From NCBI GenBank assembly GCA_937892255.1, contig CALAUL010000100.1:1-57536 (forward strand): a DNA stretch of 57,536 nucleotides, in the 5' to 3' direction. A program made the position numbers and the translations under genes. Below are positions 26,951 through 35,795 of this stretch, in pieces. The stretch's first letter is position 1, and every line of letters begins with the position of its first letter. Under the pieces are notes generated by a model. It made no database searches and had not been told where the DNA came from. It worked only from the letters and a program-made list of their open reading frames with translations. This stretch comes from an uncultured Bacteroidales bacterium. GTDB taxonomy: Bacteria; Bacteroidota; Bacteroidia; Bacteroidales; Marinilabiliaceae.

Positions 26951-29900
26951 ACTACTTGTTCAATTTTATTTTCTTCCACGTACCATAGGTAGCCACATTC
27001 GACTGTGTGACCTGCATTCTTGAGCAATTGCATATACTCCCTGACTTGCGTCACGTACTTTTGGGTATGCTGTTTGCCAAATTTGTAGTCGACTACGATT
27101 GTTCGGCCGTCTTCGTCTATCATCACACGGTCGGGACGATATTCATGTCCTTCCGACATTATGGTTGTCTCCACGAACACTCGACACATAGAGTCACTAA
27201 ACCACTGTTTTGTCTGTTCGCTACTATCAATCCGTTCTTTCAACGTTCTTACTATTTCGTCTCTGTCGGAGTTCTTCAATTCTCCCAACAACACGGCTCT
27301 ATCGACAGACAAATCGACATCATCTCTGCGACGCACACGTTCCATGATAGCATGCATCACATTGCCATAATTGATTCGTCCGTTTCGACTCTTGTATCTT
27401 TCTTTCTCACCCTCGTTGTTGACTCGTATCTGATTGACCCAAGAATGAGCGGTATGAGGCTCTATGGGTAGCGGTATAAATTCCGACTCGGATTTGTCTT
27501 TTGCTTTTTTTTCTGTCAACTCACCAAGCGTAAAAGAGAATCTTTTTCCTTCCGTTGTCATCTTTATTACGTCTCTCTCCTTCATTCTTTTCAATGCTTC
27601 GAACAGATATCGAGCGATAGTCGTATTTGACTTGTATTCAAGTTCTTCTTCACTTTCTCCCCAGACAACGAGAACGTCGACGGCTCGTGTAAACGCCACA
27701 TAAAGTATATTGAGCATATCTATGGCATTCATCAACGACTCTTGCCGATATGCCTCTGCCGCATGTGTGAAAAGCAAGGAAGACGAATATGGCATCGGCA
27801 TGGGATTTATTCTGTCGAATGGAGCCGGCAACCTTGTCCAGATATACGACATAGGGCGACTTTCATTTATCTTCAAAGAGACATTTGGCATCAACACACA
27901 ACGAAATTCCAAACCTTTTGCCTTGTGAATAGTCATTATCGTAACAGCGTCTTGATTCTCGGGTGCTGTTATTGTCAGCTTCTCAAACTTCGTCTTAAGG
28001 AACTCTACAAAATCGCAGAGGTTAACGTTTTTCGTTGTACAGAACTTTCTGACTTGGTCAGAAAAGGCTTCTACGTAGATGTATTGATTTTGCACAAGAC
28101 TTTTTGGCAATCGGGCTATAATGCGTTCGGTCATAAGAATCAGGTCATAACCTCTGAGGGCCAACACCTCTTCGCGTTCTTTAGAACAAATTTCTTTTCG
28201 CTGTTCGACGCTCAATTCCGAGAGCGACTTATTACGCAATCGGGCTGCAACAATCTCCGTCAGTGCGACATCGTCATTCGGATTGAGCATATATCTGTAA
28301 TGTGCCATGATGGCTTTTACTGCCGGAGAGACACTCAACATGAGAGAGTCGGAACTCAAAAATGGTATGTCATTTTCGAGCAACGTCTCAACAAACGTAA
28401 GGACTTCTTTATTGTTACGTATCAAGATGCACATGTCACTATACGAATAGCCCATTTCATGTAGTTGCAGTATCTGTTCCGCCAACTCTGCAGGCACATC
28501 TTTCTTTTCTTCTGGCTTTACGTCTATGTTTATTTTGACATATCCTGTGGCTGAGTCTGACTTTCCTGCCGGCAATTTTTGTTCCGATTTAGAATATATC
28601 TTTGCTATGTCTGTGTTGTTGCTTCTTATCTTATCATTGACAGCGTTTTGCAACAATTCCGGCAATGACGTGGGATTGTCCGCAATGCCGTTGTCTCTCA
28701 GTTTTTCAACATCGAAAGCAAAGATATGATTGTTGAAATATACGACGTTGGCGCTGCTTCGAAAATTGTATTCGAGAGCTATTTCTGATACTTGTTCAGC
28801 GGAAAAGGCTCTTGGCATTTCCTCAGCCAAAAGTCGCCAATCGCTGTTACGCCAACGATAGATAGCCTGTTTAACATCTCCTACGACAAGACATTCTTCG
28901 TTTTGATCTATGCTGTTATGTAAGAGTGGCTTAAAGTTATCCCACTGCACGTGCGACGTATCCTGAAACTCATCTATCATGATATTCTTGTACTTCGCTC
29001 CTATCTTTTCATAGATAAACGGCACAGGACTGCCATCTATCAGACGACGCAACAAAACCGATGTGTCAGATATTGGCATGATATTTTCGCGACGCAGAAT
29101 GTTCTCTATGTGCTTCTGTATATCATTCAGTACGCCAATAACATACAGCTGTTTTTTGATTCGAGACGCTGTATTGTAATTCACTGCTATCGGAACCACC
29201 TTTTTCATCAATGATATAATCTCGTCACTCAAATCCGCCCTTGCTTTATCTGCAATTAGTCCATTCTCAATGGAGTTTTCCGCAAAGTATTTTTCTAAAT
29301 TTTTCTTGTCCAAGACATAGTTTATCCATTCTGCCTCGTCTTTTTTGCCCAACAAAAATTTACATATAGCTCCCCTCTCTCCTCCTTTAAAAAATGTTTT
29401 ATCTATAGCGTTGTCACTGCACAGTTTCTTCATTTGCCGAAGAACACCTTCTAACTCTGCTTTTGACGTATCTATTATTCTGCCAAGTTCAACCCTGTAT
29501 TTACTTATTTCCTCTCTGTCTAAATTCATGAATCCTTTATAATCCGTCTCTTCGAGAAATATCTTGACAAGGTTTTTAAGGTTCTTCTCTATCCTCCACG
29601 ATGATGAGTCTTCCAACATCTCATTCATATACCCTACAAGCCATTTCTGCAAGTCGGCGTCGTGACTCAACGATAGCATCATCTCATCTATGGCACTGCT
29701 GATAATTAACTCTTTTTCAAGTTCAACAGCATACGATGCATTAAGTCCGGCTTCAAAGGCAAACGACCTTACGACCTTTTGCACGAAACTGTCAATGGTT
29801 GATATCGAAAACTGGGAATAGTCATTGAGCATCATTATGAGAGCGTCTTTGCATTGCTTGGTTATGAACATTTCGATGCTCTTTTCGTCAGGACCTTTAT

Positions 29901-30156
29901 CTTTATTATCTTCGACATGTGTCTTCAAGAGCGAAATGCGTTTGCTCATCAACGGTTCTGTCTTATGGTCGTATGCCAGCAGAAAGAGATTGAACATGAT
30001 GCGTTCTTTCATCTCTGCCGTGGCTTTGTTGGTAAACGTTACGGCTAAGATGTGCTCATAATCACACGGATTTGCGATAAGCAGATTGATAAAATTCTTG
30101 GCGAGCGTATATGTCTTGCCCGAACCTGCCGATGCTTTATAAATTTTTAGCGACAT
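26935..30156 (-). CDS. AddA/RecB-like UvrD-family helicase with C-terminal nuclease
   Basis: 1073 residues. Walker A 'ASAGSGKT' at residues ~9-16, 'AVTFTNKATAEMKER' (motif Ia), Walker B 'MIDEFQDTSHVQWDNF', 'GDVKQAIYRWRNSD' (motif III) and 'TIMTIHKAKGLEF' (motif V) define a superfamily 1A helicase. The last ~80 residues contain 'DRVMIDEDGRTIVVDYKFG', the D...D-x-K active site of a RecB-type PD-(D/E)XK nuclease. Known role of such proteins: end resection and recombination repair as half of a two-protein complex. No AddB-like partner is visible here. It overlaps the patatin gene by 20 bases and the cysteine-cluster gene by 16, so this is a tight three-gene operon. Confidence 0.9.
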   Translation of the reverse strand: MSLKIYKASAGSGKTYTLAKNFINLLIANPCDYEHILAVTFTNKATAEMKERIMFNLFLLAYDHKTEPLMSKRISLLKTHVEDNKDKGPDEKSIEMFITKQCKDALIMMLNDYSQFSISTIDSFVQKVVRSFAFEAGLNASYAVELEKELIISSAIDEMMLSLSHDADLQKWLVGYMNEMLEDSSSWRIEKNLKNLVKIFLEETDYKGFMNLDREEISKYRVELGRIIDTSKAELEGVLRQMKKLCSDNAIDKTFFKGGERGAICKFLLGKKDEAEWINYVLDKKNLEKYFAENSIENGLIADKARADLSDEIISLMKKVVPIAVNYNTASRIKKQLYVIGVLNDIQKHIENILRRENIMPISDTSVLLRRLIDGSPVPFIYEKIGAKYKNIMIDEFQDTSHVQWDNFKPLLHNSIDQNEECLVVGDVKQAIYRWRNSDWRLLAEEMPRAFSAEQVSEIALEYNFRSSANVVYFNNHIFAFDVEKLRDNGIADNPTSLPELLQNAVNDKIRSNNTDIAKIYSKSEQKLPAGKSDSATGYVKINIDVKPEEKKDVPAELAEQILQLHEMGYSYSDMCILIRNNKEVLTFVETLLENDIPFLSSDSLMLSVSPAVKAIMAHYRYMLNPNDDVALTEIVAARLRNKSLSELSVEQRKEICSKEREEVLALRGYDLILMTERIIARLPKSLVQNQYIYVEAFSDQVRKFCTTKNVNLCDFVEFLKTKFEKLTITAPENQDAVTIMTIHKAKGLEFRCVLMPNVSLKINESRPMSYIWTRLPAPFDRINPMPMPYSSSLLFTHAAEAYRQESLMNAIDMLNILYVAFTRAVDVLVVWGESEEELEYKSNTTIARYLFEALKRMKERDVIKMTTEGKRFSFTLGELTEKKAKDKSESEFIPLPIEPHTAHSWVNQIRVNNEGEKERYKSRNGRINYGNVMHAIMERVRRRDDVDLSVDRAVLLGELKNSDRDEIVRTLKERIDSSEQTKQWFSDSMCRVFVETTIMSEGHEYRPDRVMIDEDGRTIVVDYKFGKQHTQKYVTQVREYMQLLKNAGHTVECGYLWYVEENKIEQVVWSAE

Positions 30157-30976
30157 ATTCTTGACCCTTTCTATATCCTTCGTCGTAAAGAAGTTCGATT
30201 TTCGCAGTATCGTTAGTTGTTCGTCCCACTCCGTAGTCGGTCGATGGACGTATCACTATAGCTCGTCCGTCTTGTTCCAACTGAGCCAAGCTGTCGAGTT
30301 GCTTGTTGTACTCGGCATTGCGTTCCAAGAGTCGCTTCATTATTGGCGACAAGAACTTTGCCCATTTCATGTTGCGTTCCTTACGACGAAACCCTTCCGG
30401 CTTTGTCATAACTACTACGACTTTTTCGCATCCGTCGTGCAATGCTCTTTCAAATGGCAACGAATCGGCGACTCCGCCGTCAACATATTTTCGTCCGTCA
30501 ATTTCTGTCTTAGGACAAAGATACGGCATTGAGCAAGAGGCTTTACTCATCAGCAGGAATCTGTCAAAGTTGTCACGTTCTTCAAAATATGCTGCTTCGC
30601 CGGTCTTCGCATCTGTGGCTACCATGACAAATCGACAATCGCTCTTTCGATACTCCTCAAAATCAAATGGAAAATGTCTGTCGGGATATTCGTAGAAGAG
30701 ATAATTCAGATTTATTATTCCATGCCCTGCTATAAAATGACGCAATCCGACATAGTCATATATCTTCAAAAGGTCTGTATCCGAAAAACGCGTCCTGCCT
30801 TTTTGCTTACTCAGATATGATAAACCCGTAGTTGTTCCGGCCGATACTCCTATGATATACGGAAAATTTATTCCATAATCCAAAAGACAATCCAAGAAGC
30901 CGGCTGTAAAAATGCCTCTCATTCCACCGCCTTCAAGTACCAAGCCTACTTTGCTGTTGTCTGCCATATAAAACAA
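30137..30976 (-). CDS. Patatin-like phospholipase
   Basis: 279 residues; the ATG at 30967 is an alternative start. The oxyanion-hole motif 'LVLEGGGMRGIFTAG' is at the N-terminus, the nucleophile elbow is 'IIGVSAGTTTG' (G-x-S-x-G) and the catalytic Asp is in 'YVDGGVADSLPF', so the Ser-Asp dyad is complete. No signal peptide: a cytoplasmic or membrane-peripheral acyl hydrolase. The natural lipid is unknown. First gene of the operon with the helicase and cysteine-cluster protein. Confidence 0.9.
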   Translation of the reverse strand: MFYMADNSKVGLVLEGGGMRGIFTAGFLDCLLDYGINFPYIIGVSAGTTTGLSYLSKQKGRTRFSDTDLLKIYDYVGLRHFIAGHGIINLNYLFYEYPDRHFPFDFEEYRKSDCRFVMVATDAKTGEAAYFEERDNFDRFLLMSKASCSMPYLCPKTEIDGRKYVDGGVADSLPFERALHDGCEKVVVVMTKPEGFRRKERNMKWAKFLSPIMKRLLERNAEYNKQLDSLAQLEQDGRAIVIRPSTDYGVGRTTNDTAKIELLYDEGYRKGQEYVAKNL

Positions 30977-31002
30977 GTATGAAGTTCTCTTTCCGAAGTT
31001 CC

Positions 31003-32862
31003 TTAGAAGGGAAATAACAGTGGCAAAACGATTATCATCACTATGCCCATTATCACTTGCAACGGCAAGCCTACTTTTACATAGTCCATAAATTCATACT
31101 TTCCGGCAGTCATGACAAGTGCGTTAGGTGGCGTAGAGAATGGCGATGCAAAACACATACTTGCTGCTATCGAGACTGCGAATAGCATAGGTGTTGGATT
31201 GACTTCCAATTGTTGTGCCGCACTGAGTGCTATAGGAGCAAGGAGTACGGCTGTGGCTGTATTGCTGATGAACATTGTCATCAACGACGTTGTGAAGTAA
31301 ATGCCTCCCATGACTGCTATTGGTCCCAAATCTCCCAGCATTTCGACGAGCGAAGTGCTTATCATCTGCGATGCACCCGTCTTCTCCAAGGCCACCGACA
31401 TTGGCATCATGGCTCCGATAAGTACTATTGATTCCCAATTTATGGTCTTGTAAGCCGCCTCCACCGAACGGAAACAACCCGTCAAAACCATAGCTACCGC
31501 CGCTATCATAACGGCTGTCACCGGTGCAATAGGGATAAAATCGAAGACCATAGCCGCTACCATGGCAATCATGATGATAGCCGCTATGGGAGCTTTATAG
31601 TCAATGGTCACTTTAGCAGCTTGTTCCAACGGCTGACCCATGACAACCCAATTCTCGTCTTCCTTTTGCAATCGGGCTATATTTATCCACGTTCCTTGCA
31701 CTAATAGAACATCACTCGAAGCTATAACGAGTTCTCCAAGTTCGCTCAACAATATCTCTCCATGTCTTCTGACTCCAAGTACATTGACATCAAATTTAGA
31801 CCTGAAGCCGGCTTCGTGTATATTCTTGCCGACAATGCCCGAAGTAGGCAATATCATTATCTCGGCTATACCTATATCGAAGAAGTCCAATACCTCTTCA
31901 TGTTTGCCTACGACTTCTGTTTCGCGACTTTTGAGCAACTCTACTTTAAAATCGTCGACAAAACGTTTTACGTCTGCCACATCGGCTTGCACGTATAGTA
32001 CGTCGCCTATTTCCAATGTCATGTGAGGAGAGGCTACAAGTTGTGTGATAGTCTTGAAGAAACGGTGGTGTTTGGCATCTCCGCGACGTACTTCCAATAT
32101 ATTGATGTTGTAACTCTTTCGCAAGCCGATATATCCTATTGTCTTTCCTTGCAACTTAGAAGAATTACTTATACGAAGTCGAAAAAGATTGTCCAACAAA
32201 CCGTATTCGTTTATCAACTGCGAAAAGCTCTTTCCTCCCTTCTTCTGCTCTTTGTGAGATTCTCCTTTCTGCAAGAACATCTTACTCAAGGGTATCAACA
32301 CCAAAATGCCAACTGCGACACAAACCAAACCTGTTGGCAAAAACGAGAAGAACGACAATTCCTCATATCCTGCATTGACCAATGTCTCTTGTACAATCAT
32401 GTTTGGCGGTGTACCGATGAGTGTCATCATTCCGCCCATCGACGAAGCAAAAGCCATAGGCATCAACATTCTGCTCGGAGATATTCCTGCCGCTGTCGAC
32501 AGACTTACTACGATAGGCAACAACAATGCGACAGTTCCCGAATTTGACACAAATGCTCCTATCCCCGATGTCACCAACATCATAAGTATGAATATTCGCA
32601 ACTCATTACCTCCTGCCATACGCAATATCTTCGAGCTTATTATTCGTGCCAAGCCTGTTTGAAATATCGCTCCTCCAACAACAAACAAACCGACCATCAT
32701 CACAACCACAGGATTCGAAAATGCAGTCAATGCCTCTTGCGGCGTGAGTATTCCTCCAAGAATAAGGCATAACAACGATACAAGAGCTACAACATCAGAA
32801 CGAACTTTTCCCACGACAAATGCCACGGCCGTCAAGACCAATATTACTATAGTGTATATCAT
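31003..32862 (-). CDS. SLC13/DASS-type transporter with two RCK_C (TrkA-C) domains
   Basis: 619 residues from the ATG at 32862. An in-frame ATG at 32961 lies upstream of the -7 promoter element and would add 33 residues, so it is rejected. About 6 N-terminal membrane helices include 'SGIGAFVSNSGTVALLLPIV' and 'SSMGGMMTLIGTPPNMIV', which match the paired SNT-like sodium/substrate motifs. Residues ~215-390 are soluble, with two TrkA-C-like domains ('ISNSSKLQGKTIGYIGLRKSYNINILEVRRG' and a second copy near 'IMILPTSGIVGKNIHEAGF'). A second helical half ends with 'FASPFSTPPNALVM'. The family moves di- or tricarboxylates, sulfate or related anions; the substrate cannot be read. Confidence 0.87.
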   Translation of the reverse strand: MIYTIVILVLTAVAFVVGKVRSDVVALVSLLCLILGGILTPQEALTAFSNPVVVMMVGLFVVGGAIFQTGLARIISSKILRMAGGNELRIFILMMLVTSGIGAFVSNSGTVALLLPIVVSLSTAAGISPSRMLMPMAFASSMGGMMTLIGTPPNMIVQETLVNAGYEELSFFSFLPTGLVCVAVGILVLIPLSKMFLQKGESHKEQKKGGKSFSQLINEYGLLDNLFRLRISNSSKLQGKTIGYIGLRKSYNINILEVRRGDAKHHRFFKTITQLVASPHMTLEIGDVLYVQADVADVKRFVDDFKVELLKSRETEVVGKHEEVLDFFDIGIAEIMILPTSGIVGKNIHEAGFRSKFDVNVLGVRRHGEILLSELGELVIASSDVLLVQGTWINIARLQKEDENWVVMGQPLEQAAKVTIDYKAPIAAIIMIAMVAAMVFDFIPIAPVTAVMIAAVAMVLTGCFRSVEAAYKTINWESIVLIGAMMPMSVALEKTGASQMISTSLVEMLGDLGPIAVMGGIYFTTSLMTMFISNTATAVLLAPIALSAAQQLEVNPTPMLFAVSIAASMCFASPFSTPPNALVMTAGKYEFMDYVKVGLPLQVIMGIVMIIVLPLLFPF

Positions 32863-32880
32863 AAATCCTTTTGTTTTTCG

Positions 32881-32888
32881 CAAAGATA
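32881..32888 (-). promoter_or_regulatory. -7 promoter element of the transporter
   Basis: Read leftwards, TATCTTTG, exact consensus, 19 bases before the ATG at 32862. Because an in-frame ATG lies upstream at 32961, this element decides the start. Confidence 0.55.
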
Positions 32889-33014
32889 CAATAAAGAACG
32901 AAATTGTTAATAGCAAAACAAAACTTATCATCAACTTTTCACAGCCATGAGTTTGTCGCATGCATATCGCAAGCTATTGGCTCGTATTCTTGAAAAGTTT
33001 TTTTGTGCAAAGGG

Positions 33015-33082
33015 GACATTCAAATTGTACAGTTTAGGGATGGTGGGGATGATGATGTGTTGACATTCAAATTGTACAGTTT
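33015..33082. repeat. Two 21-bp direct repeats at the prophage end
   Basis: The same 21 bases, beginning GACATTCAAATTGTACAG and ending TTT, occur at 33015-33035 and 33062-33082, 47 bases apart, in identical orientation. I found no further copy inside the visible prophage. Repeated sites of about 22 bp next to the phage terminus are how MuA-type transposases mark their ends. Confidence 0.7.
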
Positions 33083-33212
33083 TTATAGTGTAATCATTAT
33101 GTAAGTTTTTTCGGAGTTGTGTTATTATTGTGAGTTCGGCGAATTCGCAATAATGTAGGTTGAGTAGAAAGAACTTGTTGGATTTTAATACATGGTTTCT
33201 TAGAACCGTTGA

Positions 33213-33345
33213 GTCTGTGTTGTTATGGTGTCACCACACAGACGGTGTGTCTATGTGGTGGTATGTCGAGGGATGTGAGGTGTGGGCGGGTATTGTGACG
33301 TCGAGGGGTTGCGGATGTTGTGTTAGTGCTCGCACAGGGTGCGAG
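33213..33345. other. Set of hairpins after the last leftward late gene
   Basis: The 270 bases between the repeats and the first gene hold no gene. Hairpin 1: CTCGCAC/GTGCGAG (33329-33335/33339-33345). Hairpin 2: CACCACACAGAC (33232-33243) with GTCTATGTGGTG (33249-33260), one mismatch. Its left arm can alternatively pair with GTCTGTGT (33213-33220). A further imperfect stem lies at 33124-33154. Together they probably end the late leftward transcript before it leaves the prophage. Confidence 0.5.
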
Positions 33346-33356
33346 GGGGTGTTTGG

Positions 33357-33632
33357 TTATTGCGACAGGGCTGTTTCAAAGTCTTCGATGGTGCCTATGT
33401 TGTGGCTTTGCGGGTCTGTGTTGTGCTGTTCGATCATCTCCATCACGTCTTCTCGTGTCAGGCCTTGGTATAGTTCGAGGAGTGTGTCGAGGCCTTCGAT
33501 TGATGAGGGTGATATGGTGTCGGTTTTATGGAGGAAGCTTTCAAAGATTGCTGCGAAGTGGTTTTCTGTCGGTTTCATGCCGTTTTTGAACCACTTTTTC
33601 AGCTCTTCACGTGAATAGACTGTGTTTGCCAT
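33357..33632 (-). CDS. Small phage tail-region protein
   Basis: 91 residues, last gene of the leftward late operon. The start 'MANTVYSREELKKWFKNGMKPTENHFAAIFESFLHK' is a recurring N-terminal module of Bacteroidales phage fibre or baseplate-attached proteins, here without a longer fibre behind it. It begins 5 bases after the spike-like gene's stop. It could be a stand-alone attachment or chaperone protein; the function is unknown. Confidence 0.6.
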   Translation of the reverse strand: MANTVYSREELKKWFKNGMKPTENHFAAIFESFLHKTDTISPSSIEGLDTLLELYQGLTREDVMEMIEQHNTDPQSHNIGTIEDFETALSQ

Positions 33633-33636
33633 GGTG

Positions 33637-34122
33637 TTAATGTGTTACGTTGTCGTCTGCTATGTTATTGAAGTCTTCTTTGTCGGTGATTGTGGCGAGT
33701 GACACTTTTATGGTTGCTTGCAGGTTTGCGCCACCGTCTTGTGCTATCGGGACGCCTGATTTTATGGCTTCGATTATGCCGTCGATGCGTCGGGACATTT
33801 TTTGCAGTTGAGTGACGAGTTCGGGTGTTTTCAGCACGCCGCCGTTTTGTCCGCCATTGATGATAATCGGGCATTGTGAGGAGAGGAGGACGAAGCCTGT
33901 AGAGGGTGTGTCGAGAGCAACGAGGACGGTGGCGCCGACATCGGGACGGTATGTTATTGCTCCGACATCGCCTAAGTGGAGGTCGATGTCGAGCAGGGGT
34001 GCGGCGGTGTCGTCGAGAGGTTGGATGTCGACGGTGTTGTTGTCGGCGCGTATGATTGTGCCCATGATGATGGGTGTTATTTTGGTGCCGGAGAGGAGTT
34101 GTATTGCTGAGCGTATGTCCAT
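33637..34122 (-). CDS. Baseplate spike-like protein (gpV/gp45-type OB fold)
   Basis: 161 residues. The beta-rich N-terminal half ('IIMGTIIRADNNTVDIQPLDD', 'LDIDLHLGDVGAITYRPDVGATVLVALDTP', 'GFVLLSSQCP') is the pattern of an OB-fold tail-spike/baseplate V protein that caps the contractile tail. The C-terminal half is helical ('VTQLQKMSRRIDGIIEAI'). No metal-binding HxH tip is seen, so the membrane-piercing tip may be supplied elsewhere. It overlaps neither neighbour but is 1 base from the tail-fibre gene. Confidence 0.6.
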   Translation of the reverse strand: MDIRSAIQLLSGTKITPIIMGTIIRADNNTVDIQPLDDTAAPLLDIDLHLGDVGAITYRPDVGATVLVALDTPSTGFVLLSSQCPIIINGGQNGGVLKTPELVTQLQKMSRRIDGIIEAIKSGVPIAQDGGANLQATIKVSLATITDKEDFNNIADDNVTH

Positions 34123-34123
34123 A

Positions 34124-35224
34124 TTAGATTACTTTTATGAGGTAGTTGATAACCGTGTAGGGTGGCATATTGTTGTGTGGTGCTCCGTAGCCGGTTTTGT
34201 TGGTACTGCGCTCTCGGCCTTTGTCGTATTTCGGAAAGCCGTATTCGTCATCTGAGTAGAGGTGGTATTCGTGCGAATCGGATTTTTTTACTTTGGTGTA
34301 TCGGGAGTTGATGCTGTGGGAGTGTGATGGCATTTCATGTGTCAAGAGTTTGTGTTCGGCTTCACCTCCGGTGGCGCCGAGTTTGTAATTTTGGTCACTA
34401 CCGAGCAGGAAACGTCCGGCTGTGTCGGGGGCTTTGAGTCCTATTGAGTTGAGCAGGCTTGTGAAGTTGAGCCAACCAGTTGGGTCGATGCGTTGCGTGA
34501 TGCCTAACTTCTGGATATATCCATTCCATGCGTTTATGATGTCTTTGTTTGCCTGCCACGAGCCACAGGGCAGATAGCCGTAGGCGGCACCCATGCCTTT
34601 TATGACGTCGTCGGTGGTGGTTGCTTTGAGTGGGAGGTCTTGACTCCATGCGATGATAGCTCCGCGAGGCACGAGTTGTTGCTGCAGAGCGTCGAGGTTG
34701 GCTTCGGCTGATCCGCCGAGTGCTGCTATCTCTCTTTCGAGTTTGGCGATGCGAGAGAGGGCACCGGAGAAGTCGGTGCTGTTGACCTTTTGGTTTGACA
34801 GAGCGAGAATGTTGCGCATGGGTATGTTGTCGATGTCGACGTTGGCCCATTGTACGGAGTAGACGGCGTTGGCGGTTTCGTAGGCGAGAGTGGTGGCGTA
34901 TCGGCGTGTCATGGCTTTATGTGTTTCGCCGTTTTCGTAGCCGACGTTGAGTGTTGTTTCTTCAAAGACACAAGCGTAGCATCTTGGATCATTTGGGGTA
35001 TATTTGGCACTGACGTATGGCAGGAGTTCGCCGTTGAGGACTATCCATCCGGGTACGCTAAAGTCCATGACGCCTTGTTGGTTTTTGATACCAGAGACGA
35101 CGAAGTTGCCACTACCGGTGATAGCTGATAGTGCGCGGTATATGTTTGTCCAGCATTCTTGCATGTATTGCAGTGTTTCGATGCTCAGGGGGTATCCGCC
35201 TGTTGTGAAGTGTAGTGTTTGCAT
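34124..35224 (-). CDS. Tail fibre protein with phage collar domain
   Basis: 366 residues. Residues 1-~150 are an attachment part. A short coiled coil follows ('SGALSRIAKLEREIAALGG', ~155-185), then a collar-domain region ('RGAIIAWSQDLPLKATTTDD', 'GYLPCGSWQANKDIINAW') and the canonical end 'AGRFLLGSDQNYKLGATGGEAEHKLLTHEMPSHSHSI'. The tip from ~310 has few hydrophobics and many Ser/Tyr/Asp residues, as expected of a receptor-binding tip. Likely the main host-recognition fibre. Confidence 0.75.
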   Translation of the reverse strand: MQTLHFTTGGYPLSIETLQYMQECWTNIYRALSAITGSGNFVVSGIKNQQGVMDFSVPGWIVLNGELLPYVSAKYTPNDPRCYACVFEETTLNVGYENGETHKAMTRRYATTLAYETANAVYSVQWANVDIDNIPMRNILALSNQKVNSTDFSGALSRIAKLEREIAALGGSAEANLDALQQQLVPRGAIIAWSQDLPLKATTTDDVIKGMGAAYGYLPCGSWQANKDIINAWNGYIQKLGITQRIDPTGWLNFTSLLNSIGLKAPDTAGRFLLGSDQNYKLGATGGEAEHKLLTHEMPSHSHSINSRYTKVKKSDSHEYHLYSDDEYGFPKYDKGRERSTNKTGYGAPHNNMPPYTVINYLIKVI

Positions 35225-35235
35225 GGTGTTGTGAG

Positions 35236-35739
35236 TTAGAAGTATTGAATATTATAGCCGACGCCGGCGAGTTTCATTTCGTTGATGCTTGCTGAGATAT
35301 TGAGACAGATTGGTTCGAGGTCAGTTGGGACGAAGACAATGAAGTCGTCGGTCGTTTTGTCGGCGTATTCGTCATCGGGGTACAGGTATGTGGAAGTAGA
35401 ATCGAGAGGGTGCAGGTAAGTGTTGAGAGTGGGCGTGCCTTTTAGTTCTTCTTGTGTGTATATCCAGAGACGTAAGTGAGTGTCGAGGCTACCGATGCGG
35501 ATGCGTCGGTGCTTGGGGTCGTGTCGGTCGTTGAGCAGAGATTCGAGGATGCATACTTGTCCGTTGTGGGACAGTCGGTAGTAAGTGCCGTATGGAGAGG
35601 AGTTGTGAGCGGCGTCTATTCTATCGTGGCATTGTTGCAGCACGGAGAGAGCGCAGCGAAGTATAGCGCAGAGCACGGGACGTCGCAGGGCGGTTGGCAG
35701 CAGGCCGACGGCTATTGTCATCAGGTCGAATGGCTTCAT
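35236..35739 (-). CDS. Phage tail protein, gp48-like position
   Basis: 167 residues. It lies between the baseplate J gene and the tail fibre, where Mu has gp48. Sequence similarity to gp48 is not evident to me; visible are a helical N-terminus and a strand-rich C-terminus ('DDFIVFVPTDLEPICLNISASINEMKL'). Its start codon directly abuts an 11-bp repeat array. Confidence 0.45.
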   Translation of the reverse strand: MKPFDLMTIAVGLLPTALRRPVLCAILRCALSVLQQCHDRIDAAHNSSPYGTYYRLSHNGQVCILESLLNDRHDPKHRRIRIGSLDTHLRLWIYTQEELKGTPTLNTYLHPLDSTSTYLYPDDEYADKTTDDFIVFVPTDLEPICLNISASINEMKLAGVGYNIQYF

Positions 35740-35740
35740 G

Positions 35741-35795
35741 TTTAAAAGGCGTTTAAATGGTGTTTAAATGGCTTTTAAATGGCTTTTAAATGGTT
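35741..35795. repeat. Array A: five tandem 11-bp TTTAAA units
   Basis: Five units start exactly every 11 bases (35741, 35752, 35763, 35774, 35785). Consensus on this strand is TTTAAATGGCT; in the direction of transcription it is ATTTAAAMRCC-like. The array fills the whole gap between the baseplate J stop codon (35794-35796) and the next start codon (35739). Confidence 0.9.

Noticed and set aside
33015..33082. CRISPR array
   Set aside because: Only two copies, and none of the cas genes are near; the place fits phage end sites better.
35741..35795. Array A as a simple coding or sequencing artefact
   Set aside because: The same 11-base period occurs independently in several other junctions with different unit sequences.
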